This document shows, in pieces, positions 37,601 to 49,200 of a DNA stretch of 64,000 nt. The notes beneath the pieces were generated by a model that did no database searches, was not told the DNA's origin, and worked only from the letters and a program-made list of their open reading frames with translations. The translations under genes and the position numbers were made by a program. Position 1 is the stretch's first letter; every line of letters starts with the position of its first letter. The stretch covers positions 568,501-632,500 of the forward strand of contig CAJNDS010002097.1 in NCBI GenBank assembly GCA_905221605.1. The letters run 5' to 3'. This stretch comes from Symbiodinium natans. Its lineage: Eukaryota; Sar; Dinophyceae; Suessiales; Symbiodiniaceae.

Positions 37601-40600
37601 GAGGCAACGATCGATACGTTCGTGGTGCCTTGGTTGCATCTGGTGCCTCTTTAGCCTGCACTAAACCCTCAACCCGAAACCCGAAACCCTAAACCCCAAA
37701 CCCTAAACCCTAAACCCCAAACCCTAAACCCTAAACCCTCCACAAGCACAAGGCTCCGTCTTGGAACAGGAAACCCTCTCCCCTAACCCCCTAGCGCTCC
37801 ACAGTCTAACAGCGGTTCTACTGTTCTACTAGGACCTTTTAAGGTCCCTGTACTGTTCAAAAGTAGCTAGGTAGGCCCTTGGGATGTTTTATATTTTCCC
37901 TTATTGGGTTTAAGAGGACCATATTTAGGAATATTTTTCAGAGGGAGGGCCATCCTAGGTAGGGTTTATGTTGCTCTTGGTGAGTGCATATGGGGGTTTC
38001 ATAGCATACATGGGGTGTTTCTTGCGGGACACTCGTAGTAAACACCCTACTTCAGATGCTTCTTTTTTGCTTCCCAAAGAAGAAGGTGGGCGGGAAGGTT
38101 GGTACCAATGATGGGAATGTTCGGCGTTCCGTACCCATGTTTGACTCGAAGCGTTCATGGATTGAGGGTTTAAGGTTGAGGGCTTCCTTTTATCATAGTG
38201 GGGTAACATTTTACATCTTTAAGGGTACTTAAACTCAATAAGGAATAAAATTTTAAAATTTTACTACCATCCCAACTATGAACCAGTTTCGGGTTTAGGG
38301 TGAGCTTTGAATGCGCGAGTGTCAAGTCACAGCAAGACTCCTCAGAACTCGTCTTGGATGCTATTGGGGGGGGGGGGTTCCCTATAGAGCCTAAACACCA
38401 ACCGATGTGGCACTTTCTATATATCCCTTCATGGTTGAAAATCTACTCTACTCAATCCAGATCCCTCGAAACTCCAAACCTAACCCTGCTCCCTACTTCG
38501 AGGATCATGGGACTTAGTAGGTAAGGTTATAAGTACGTACCCTACTTGGGGTTAGAAGTAATTGTAACTCTAGTTGCCCTAATTATAACCCTACTCACTA
38601 AGTCCCCTGATCCTTTAAGCAGCCGCCCAAACCCTAAACCCTAGACCCTAAACCCTAAACCCTAAACCCTACACCCTAAACCCTAAACCCTAAACCCCTG
38701 CAAGCGCGGCCTTGAAGGTGAGCCCCAGGCATCCGCGGTGAACTCTCCCATGCGCAAGGCGCTGGTGAAATCAGGCCGCCAGTGGGTTTGGGGTTTAGGT
38801 TTCAGGGTTTAGGGTTCAGGCCCTAAATGCATCTAGGGTTTGGGGTTCAGGGTCTAGGGCAAACAACGAAGCCCCGAGCCCCATGAATCCTCAACACGCC
38901 TCAAAATATCATGGCAAGGTGTACTCCTCTGCAAACGTAAGCACTAAACACTGAAGCCCTAAACTCTAATCCCCAAACCCTAAACTCCTAAACCCCTAAA
39001 CCCCTAAACCTCCAAACCCTTGAACCCCCAAACCCTAAACCCCTAAACCCCGAAAGCCCTAAACCCCCAAACCCCTGAACCCCCAAACCCCTAAACCCCC
39101 AAGCCTTGAGCAGGTTCACGGAGCTATTCGCAAAGTACTGGCCCTCTTGAGTAATATAGGGGCCGCAATAACTACTATTTCTTCAGGGTTTAGGTGTAGG
39201 GTTTAGGGTTTAGGGTTATACCACAATAACCCCCCAAGACCCTGTTTTAATTATTTCGGCCCCTATACTAGTCAGTGTATTTCGCCCGGTAGCCCAGGGG
39301 TACGCCTTTTGTGCCTTTTTGTTGATTCGTGGGTCCCTTTTATACAGGAACCAATCCCCAAAAGGGTTTAAACCCCAAACCTTAAACCCTAAGCCCTAAA
39401 CCCTTATCATGGCATGGTTACTGGGCTGCTAAGTTCGGGTGTCCTTAATACCTTTTCGAAACCTCGTCGATGTAGATACGCCGTTGAAGATGTCCATCTT
39501 CTCTCCAAAACAAGGCCACAAGGGGGCATATGTTTAGGTAGTTTTTGGATTCAGGGTTTAGGGTGTAGGCCTCCGGCTGTCAGGCGATTGGGACCCATAC
39601 TTTGTCGCTTAGAGGTGCGAAACGAAATCAGAGTCCTCCTGCAAGGCCAAGCCCCCCACACTGCGGTGATTGGATGCGCCACAGCAGCATTGGCACCCTA
39701 AAGCCTACAGCCTAAACCCCTTTACCCTTAAACCCTATACAGTTCCTAAACGCTCAACCTTTTGCGTCTAGGGTTTTTTGGGTTTAGGTTTCAGAGTTCT
39801 AAAAGGTCCTGTCTGCTTCAAGCTCCTGAACCGTTTCGTTGAGGTTCTTTTGATGAGAAATCTCTCGGAACTTCCCCCCCCCCCCCCCCCCCCCCCCCCG
39901 TAATTTTCATAGCTCACGCCTCGACCAAAACCCTCATAACTCCTAGTTCCTTCCACCCCCCCCCCCCCCCCCGCCCCCCACCACCCCATTCCTAAAACCC
40001 TAAACCCCGCAAAGGCCTCTAACCCCCCTAAGCCCTAAACCGCATCCCTAGACCCTAAACTGGGTTTAGGGTTTAGGGCTTAGGGTTTAGGGTCCCGGGT
40101 GTAGGGTTGCCTTAAACGTCTAGAAGATGTAGAAAACGTCTAGAAGATGTAGAGCGGTCGCAGGGGCGACTGTTGCGCTCGGTGTCCCTCCCCCCCCCCC
40201 CCCCCCCCCCCCTTTCCGTCGCCTCTTTGTCAATGCTTGGGGTTTAGGGTTTGGGGTTTGGGGTTTAGGGTTTAAATAGGGTTTAGGGTTTAAATAGGGT
40301 TTAGGGTTTAGGGTTCAGGGCTAGGGTTTAGGGATCAAGGATTCCCATGGAATTTCTAGATTCTTGGGCGGGACCTGGTTAAAGTCCCTAAACCCCGAAC
40401 CCTAAACCCTAAACCCTAAACCCCAAACCCTAAACCCTAAACCCGAACATGTGTTGGCACATGTGAGGTTTCACGTTTGCAAGGCTAGAGAGTGATGCAG
40501 TCCTTGCGATGATCTGGTGCAGGTGTCCCATGGGGTCCTTTTTGGAGTTTCGGGTTTAGGGTTTAGGAACGAACATGCCAGGGATTCCTGAACAGGGGTT

Positions 40601-43600
40601 ACACTAGGTTTAAGGGGCGTACAGGGGGGGGGGGGGTGGATGGGCGGGGTAAAAGCCCCTTTTCACCGTTGCTTTTGAAACTCCCACTGTTGGCAAACCC
40701 TGTCTAGGGTTTTGGGTCAGGTCGCCCTAAACCCTAAACCCTAAACCCTAAACCCGTCAATCCTGAACCCCAGAAGTTTAGGGTTGGGAGTTTAGGAGTT
40801 TAGGGTTGGGATGTTAACACTAACAGTCCTTAAGAGGGAATATAGTACCCGCTATGATAGTCACTATTGAGGACGCTTAGTATCAGGTGCAACATCCCAA
40901 GGTGTAGGAGTTTAGGGTAAGGCCACCAGCTAAGTTATGAACTCGCCCTGTGCCCAGCTCATATAAAGTCCGGCCCTAGGCCCCCGAAGTGGTCCACAAT
41001 TATACGAGTGATAGGGTTTAGGGTTTAGGGTTTAGGATTTAGGGTTTAGGCTTTAGTTTTTATGGTTTAGGGTTTAGGGTTTAGGGTTTAGGGTTTGACA
41101 ATAATAGTAACTGCGCTGCTTGTTTGTAGACCCTTTTTGCGGGGATATGGGCTAGCAAATCCCGAAACCCCAAACTCCACCCGAAGCCCAAGACCTTAAA
41201 CCCTAAACCCTAAACCCTAAACCCTAAACCCTAAACCCTAAACCCTAAACCCTAAACCCTAAACCCTAAACCCTAAACCCTAAACCCTAAACCCTACTTT
41301 AAAGTCCACCTGTGATGGACAGGTGCGGACTCGCGGGCTCCCATCGAGACGCTGTTCGACTGCATGCCGGGCATCTGGGTGGCACAGATTCGGGGTTTAG
41401 GGTTTAGGGTTTAGGGTTTTGGGTTTTGGGTTTTGGGTTTGGGGTTTTGGGTTTTGGGTTTAGGGTTTAGGGTTTAAGGTTTAGGGTTTAGGGTTTGGGG
41501 GGATTTGTGGGATTTGGGGGCGTTTTAGAGGGTGTAGGCATAGGGTTAAGGGTTCAAGGGGGCTGCTAGGTCAGATTGTCCCCAACCGAGGAGAGTCGGG
41601 TGAAAGCAGGGTTCTCGCTACCATCAAGGGACTAAAGGAGGGACCCTTGTTGGGGACCTTAGGGGGGTCTTTGGGGGCTGTTTAGGAGTTACTTAGGTAT
41701 ACATAGCCACTATACAAGGGTTATAAAGGGGTTATATATAGGGGAGAAAGATTAAGGGTCCCTTCCAGGGGTCCCCCCTATACCCCTGAACACCAGGAGA
41801 GGCCATTAGGCCTTGTAATGCCGTAATCAAAACCCTATAGAGGGCCTTTTCAGGAGGTCGTAGGGCATAGTAGCCCATCCTGGTAAGGAACTTAAAATAT
41901 GTCATTTCTTTTGGCAACTTACTTGAGCTTCTCTTGGGGGGGCTTCGGGTTTAGGGTTTAGGGTTTCAGACCTAAGCCCGAAGCCCTGTGTTGGCAAAGT
42001 GCGGAAGCTCAGGTGAGATCTTCGTGCTGCGCAATGCCGGAAACACCGCCACGCATGCTGAAGGCACCGCAACCGGGTCAAGCGCGTTCAGGGTTCAGGG
42101 GTTTTAGGAGTTTAGTGTTTGGGGTTTAGGGTTTAGAGTTTCGACGTTATAGGGTTTACGGTTTAGGGTTTATAGGGTTTAATTGGGGTTTGGGGTTTAG
42201 GCTTGGGACGTCACTCTACGGCTCACATGGGCAGTGTTCTGGCTTAGAGGCTTTTTCTCTAGGCTCCTGCGCGATGAGACTCTATGAGAAACCAGCCCCA
42301 AAACAGTTCCTTTGCTGGTGTTGCGTGGTCTTTCCGACGAAAGAACGGCTCTTTTCGAGCCCTAAACCCCAACCCCATAAACGGCAAAGGACCCCAAAAA
42401 CCCGAAACACCAACCCCAAGAAAGCAATCCCTCAACCCCAATCCCCTAAATTTTAAGCGCTAAACCCCTGACCCAAGTCCCAGGTTCAGGCCTCCGGCCT
42501 CTAAGTTGATAGGGTTTAGGGTATAGGGTTTAGGGTTTAGGATGCTACACTAAGTCTCCAGTCTGGCGCCTGGTTTAGTTATAGTTTAGGGTGGGGCTTA
42601 GGGTTTAGCGTGTCGGGTTTTGGGTTGAGGGTTTAGAGTCAGGTTTTTCGTAGCATAGGATTTAGGTTGTTTCTGTGAAGGGGGCGGGCTCTGTTCTGGG
42701 TGGGTGTTGGCGGGGCAGGGGGTGGGGGGGTGCAATGTGCGGGAATCCATTCCTTTCCTTCGGAAACTCCCTTGTAGCTTAATTAAATTCATGGTTCCTT
42801 CACACCCCTCACCCTAAACGGAATAGGGTTTGGAGTTTTAACTTGTTTTTGGTGGCGTTGGCCGGCAAATTTCGACTTCAGTTCCTTACAGTGAGGACCC
42901 CCCCCTCGACCCTGTTGTTGTACCACCTTTATTCTACAGCATCCTCAGGATATTTTAAGGTTCAGGGGTTATGACAGAGTTTTGGGGACGACAAATTGGG
43001 ATCATCATTCTTAGTATGGCTTCAGAAGGGTGTATGAATCTAGAACCCTAAACCCTAAACCCTAAACCCTAAACCCTAAACCCTAAACCCTAAAGCCCAA
43101 CTTTTGAGCGCTTGCCAAGCAGCTTGGCCATGGGGGCCTATCAATCTACTTGCAACTAGGGTGCTTAAGCCTTCTCCCCTAAAGCCTAGACTTTAAAACC
43201 CTAAGGCTTACACCCTGACACCCCGAGCCCTAAACTCTCTGGAACGCATAAGTAGCCCTAAACCCCAAACCCTAAACCCGAAACCCTAAACCCTAAACCC
43301 TAAACCCTAAACCCTTATCTCCTTAAAGGCAGTCTGGTGGGCAGCCTGGAGTTCTGCACTGGAAAGCTGGGGAGCCGCCTGGTGCTGGTGCCCGGCCTGC
43401 GACTTTGGTACCCAGAGACTCCAAAACCCCTTAATTAAGGGTTTAGGGTTTAGGGTTTAGGGTTTAGGGTTTAGGGTTTAGGGTTTAGGAATATACCTTA
43501 AATCATGTTGGGAACCCTAGTATGACTTAAGGTATATTCCTTAATTAAGGGGTTTTGGAGTCTCTGGGTAGGCCCCCATTTCCCTTTTTGCTTAAGGGTT

Positions 43601-46260
43601 TTGGGGTTCCCTTATGAGTAAAGAGGAGTACTTACCCTTTTAAACTCCTAGTTTACTTGGTTTTTAGGGTTTAGGATTTAGGGTTTGTTCAGGGTTACTT
43701 TGTAGCCCAGTGGTACCCTCTACCCATTGTTTTTGTTCGGCTCAGATTTCCCTGGTAAAGCAACCAAACCCAAAAAAGGGTACCCTTATTATAAGAGTTG
43801 TAGTGCCTGGCCGGAATCTGAGCCCTAAGCCCTAAACCCTAAACCCTAAACCCTAAACCCACAGTCAGAAAGGTCCTGGGCCACACTCAGTGCGGCGCCA
43901 TCGTCGGCGCCACCAAGACCTTCCTCGACGGCAAGAAGGAGACCGCTGCAGGCCGGGGTTTTGGGTTTAGGGTGTGGGGTTTAGGGTTTAGGGTTCAGGG
44001 TTTAGGGTTTAGGGTTTAGGGTTTAGGGTTCAGGGTTAAGGGTTTAGGGTTTAGGGTTTGGGGTTTAGGGCTGAGGGTTCAGGGTTTAGGGTTTAGGGTT
44101 CAGGGTTTCGGGTTTAGGGTTTAGGGTTTGGGTTTAGGGTGTTTCGTGTGCGCTGGGCTCGTTTTCTCCCCTTTTCGGTTTAGGTTTCGTGCGGGCTCGT
44201 TCGGAGTTCGGAGCTCCTTTTCAGCCCTTTAAGCCTTAGACCCACCTGTTTTGCAAGGAAGCCTTATCTTACTGCCTTAGGACTGGAATCGAGGTTTTCA
44301 TGATCCGGCTGGATTGTCGTTGATTTTCAGTAGTGGCTTAGTACTGAAGCCGAGCATGACCCGGCTGGATTCTGACGGAATCTGACGTTCTGCAGCCTTA
44401 TCGCTGGTGGTATTTCATGTTGTGGCGGGCCAGCTATATTCAACATGGCCCTTACACCAGGAACGTTATCGCTTTCCACACCATACACGGCTTCTCTTTC
44501 CCGACGAGTTCTCAATCCCTCATATATACATATATACCTATTTATATTTTCTATTTGTGAATTTCAGTTTTTTCTTCATGTATATACCCTTGTTGATGTT
44601 TCAGGGTGTGTTTCTCAAAACAGGGCTCCCCTAAGATAGCCCAACCAAACAAATACTGGACCCTAACAAAGGGTGCCCCTACTCCGGGAACTTCGCCATA
44701 CTTGTCAGAGGGTTTTACAGGGCAAAGCTCGGATGTTGTTCGCTCCATGCCTCTAAACCCTCCTCAATGGAAGGCTCACGCCCTTGTGCACTCCAGAGCA
44801 TGCCACGTGAGAGAGCCCAATACGGGTTTAGGGTTTAGGGTTTAGGGGTTAGGGTTTAGGGTTTAGGGTGTAGGGTTTAGGGTTTAGGGTTTAGGGTTTA
44901 GGGCCCCTCAAGGAATGTCTACTTCAAACTGAAAGAGAGCCAGCCGAAAAGCCTTCAAGCCCCTACTACCCTGAAGCCCTCAAACCGTGATTCCTCCAAC
45001 CCCCAAGGGTCCTCAGCCCTAAACCCTAAACCCTAAACCCTAAACCCTTTTTCTGCACTCTCATACGTAAGGCAGCGCCCTCGAGGGCTTGCTGAAGGAT
45101 CTCTCTGAAGTCGCTGCTCAGGCGCCAGCGGCGCACAAGCTCACAAGCCCAAACCCTAAGCCTTGCACCCTAACACTTATGAATCCTACACCTATAAATC
45201 CTACACCTATAAACCCTCACCCTTATAAACCCTACACTTATAAGTCCTACACCTATGAATCCTACACCTTTTCACCCTCACCCTTGTCAGCCTGAACTCT
45301 AAACCCTAGACGCTAGAGCCCAACCACCCAGCTTGTCCCCCGGCCCCGCACCTCCTACTGTCGAATTGCCCGCTGGGTGGGGCGCAACTTGTCCTGTCAT
45401 TCAGATGCTTCATTGCCATCTTCTTCATTCAATACTTTGTTGAGTTTCTTTTCCATCTTCCTCAGCAAAGTCAAAAAGACTGAACTTCTATTTACTAGCA
45501 GCCCAAGACCCTGCATGGATTTTCACGGGTAGCTATAAGTAGGGTCATACGTACAACCGTACATAACTTTCTTAGATAAGTATAGATCCAGGAACCTCTT
45601 AATACCTTGTCTTTCGTGCTGTTAGAACCTAAACCGTAAACTGGAATCCCACTCTTGTCATCAGCAACTCACCACGGGAGTTCTTCCTACCTGAACCACA
45701 TCAAACAATCAACCCTAGCCCGCGGCGGTGTCACAAGGCGAGCGAGAGCTTGGGGAAAGGTGCCAGCGTGGATGAGCTGGCCGCACATGCCGTGAAGGCG
45801 TTCAGAGTAGCCACAGGGGCAAAGGGTGAGCCTGCCCAACTACCCTTGATTACCTTAAGTACCGCCCCAAACGATACTAAGGGTAGGGGGAGGAGGTTCC
45901 AGATCGGAATCCTAATCCATAAACACCAAAGGAATCTAGCTGACGAATGAGCTTCCTTGACTCACCTCGTATGGTTCAAGGCTTAGGTTTCAACATCTTG
46001 CAGGGCTTTTCATAGTTATCATGATAAGGATTAATGCTAAGGGACTCGACTTTATACATAAGTAACATAAGAACTCTGATTCCAAAGTTGCTGTGATCCG
46101 ATGACCATTTGTTGGGGGAAACACACAACCGGTTCAGCACGCATGCTGAGTTGTTTACAAGTTCAGAGTCTACACTACCGGAGGAATCCAGGACCCCTTT
46201 ACCATTGTTCCGCTGTCTCTCTCTTTTTCTGTCCCCCTCTCTGTCTCTCTCTCTCTCTCT

Positions 46261-46295
<35 letters not shown>

Positions 46296-49200
46296 CTGAA
46301 CTCTAAACCCTAAAGCCCAGCTAGCCCTAGTTCTGCTTCCGAAGGGAGCGTTTTGAGATGGGATTGGTTGCCTGTCAGGGTCGCCCCCCCCCCCCCCCCC
46401 CTGCCAGAAAGAATACAGATATGTTACATATACTTACACTTGAAAGAACATTTTGCATCTTAAACCCAATAAGGAACAAACAATGATCAGTTGAAAAATA
46501 GTACTCCAATGAAGGGGCTCTTAAGGGACTGGGGTTCACGGGGGGTAGGTAACTAACTAGCCTTAAGAAAGCTTGGGGAGAAATTGGGAGTAGTGGGAAG
46601 TATTAGGGAAAAATGGATTACATACCCCCCTTGAACCTCCTTCGCTTAAGAACCCTATAACCCAACAATGGTGCAGTTTTGGGTTTATTAGGGTTTAGGG
46701 TTCAACCCTAAACCCTAAACCCGAAACCCTAAGCCCTAATCCCTAAACCCTAAACCCTAGACCTTAGACCCTAAACCCTAAACCAGGAATGGGGCCTCGA
46801 GAGGGCACTCTTCCACCCCCAGAGCCACGCATGTCCTGGTACTCAGGTTTAGGGTTTAGGGTGTAGGGTTTAGGGTTTAGGGTTACCCCACCCTGAGTCG
46901 TAAACCCGAGACCATCCAACCCGCTCCATTTCTTCTCCTAGGGTTTAGGGTTTAGGGTTTAGGGTTTAGGGTTTAGGGTTTAGGGTTTAGGGTTTAGGGT
47001 TTAGGGTTTAGGGTTTAGGGTTTAGGGTTTAGGGTTTGGGGTTTACCCTGAACCCAAGCTCCTGCAGGTGAACGTATTCCACACCATGAGCTTCCTTCTC
47101 AAGTACTCCGAGCCTCTGCGGGAGCTCGTTCGCAGCGGACAGGTGGACCTGCAAGGCCGCATAGTTTTGTGTGGCTTAGGGTTTAGGGTTTAGGGTTTAG
47201 GGTTTAGGGTTTAGGGTTTGCGGTTTAAAGTTTAGGGTTTAGGGTTTAGGGTTTAGGGTTTAGGGTTTAGGGTTTAAGGTCTACTATATGCGCATTTCCC
47301 AAATTCGGAAAGGGTTTCAGGGTGGCTCTAACTTTCAAGAGTTTTGGGGCATAGGGCTTTGATTTTGTCCCGACAAAATGTCAGCTTCAGAGTTCAAGGG
47401 CTTGGGGTCCAAGGAGGCGAGGGTAATCCCTAAACCCTAAACCCTAAACTAAGTTTGTTTGGTTTAGGAGCGTGGAGTTCGGTTGCCGGCAGCCGGCTTC
47501 CACATCTACACACAAACAGCCCTAAACCCGAATTCAGCCCTAATCCCTAATCCCTAATCCCTAATCCCTAAAGCCGCAAACCCTTGCAACTGTTTGCTTG
47601 CCACTACCGCACCTCGGGTCAGGCTAGTATGAAGCGATCCCTCAGAAGCTCCAAAGCAGTGGAGTCAGTCCTTGCTTCACGCCCTAAGGCCCTAGAAGCC
47701 CAGAAAACTCTGAACCTTAACCCTACCTTAAGAACCCTAAACCTACTTATTGCTGTACCTTCTTCTTATAAAATGTTGTTTATAGGGTTGTTAGGTAACC
47801 TACAGAACAGGTAGGTTTCGGGTTCTTAAGGAAAGGGTCCATGTACCTAAGTTGGGAATACTTGGGCCTTACAGTACTTCCTGCATAGAGAATTTGATAT
47901 TCATACGGTACACGGATCCTTAGACCCTAAACCCGAAACCCTTTCGGTAACCCTGAACCCAAGTTTGTCTTGAGAACTCTCCGCAGGCGGCATCTACCAC
48001 CTGGAGACGGGCCGTGTCGAATTCCTGGGCCATGCCCCTGACCACAAGGACACCTCTGCCCAAGGGGGATGAACCCTAAACCCTAAACTTAGGGTTTAGG
48101 GTCTAGCGTGGGGGGAGGGGCGGGGGGAGGGGTGGTTCAGGATTAGATTTCAAGGTAGTTCTCTACAGTTCCTGCTGGGGGAGGGGGAGGTTAGGGTTGA
48201 AGTTTAAGGCTGTTCTTTAGGTATTTATTTTTTTTAAAGGGGGGGGTGGGGGGGGTGAGGCTTCCTGCTGCTGTTACCAATCCGCCCCTTGTTTGTACTG
48301 AGGGGTACCCAAGAAGAGATGATCGTTTCAGGGCTGACTACGAAAGGGCCCAAGCCCTAAACCCACACAGGGGACCGTGTGGGGTCCAAACGAGTTTAGG
48401 GTTGAGGGTACATCATGTAAAGCTGTGAATTTGCGTAGAAGGTGCCAGGGAAGGTGTCGATTGACACAGGCGAGGAAGTGCTGTCTATAATCGGAGCTAA
48501 GAAGGAGTAAGGGAGGGGGGCTGCACGATGAGCCTGATTTTCGGCTTTGGCACGCCGAACTCCTGTCAGGGTTGAGGGCTTGGGGTTTAGGGTTGAGGGT
48601 TTAGGGTCTGTTCGCAAGCACCACTCGCTTGCAGCCATGTGAGATGCGTTAGGGGAAGGCTTGAGGTGGTGAGAGTTGTTCGGCATTGGTTTGTCGGCCC
48701 GCAACATTTAGAGAAAGCACCGAAAGCAGCTAATTATGCCAAATCCGAAGATACTCGGGGTTGCGGTTTGAACCCCAAACCCTACGCCCCAAACCTGAGT
48801 CCCTGCAGTAGGGCCCCCAATCCGCCATGGCCCAATCCAGCAGCTTATCGTCCTTTGTTTCTTCGACTACAAGCTGTTTACAATATACCCTGGACCTGGT
48901 GGTGAAACTCTCACTCCCTGAAGACCCCCAAAAAACTTCTTAAAGCCCAAAACGTCTAACCCAAAACCCCAAAACCCCAAACCCCAAACCCTAAACCCTA
49001 CATGACCCTAAATGGCCCTAAACCCTAAACCCTAAACCCTAAACCCTAAACCCTAAACCCTAAACCCTAAACCCTAAACCCTAAACCCTAAACCCTAAAC
49101 CCTAAACCCTAAACCCTAAATGACCCTATACCTTCACCAAAGGAGCTCTTGGCCGCGAAGACATCGCTGCCCCCTTCCATGGAGGGCATCGCGCAGGGCA

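Larger units (their letters stand above)
36365..47986 (+). other. Introns of domain C (11 introns)
   Basis: Ten begin GC and one GT (43388). Telomere-like arrays occur in nearly all; 42064-43328, 43388-43872, 43952-45071 and 47156-47986 show TTTAGGG near the 5' end and CCCTAAA near the 3' end. Intron 45122-45746 has almost no arrays but a 15-base CCTACACCTATAAAT-type repeat (45170-45290). Stretch 36880-37200 is GC-richer, lacks the arrays and shows no recognisable protein. Confidence 0.75.
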
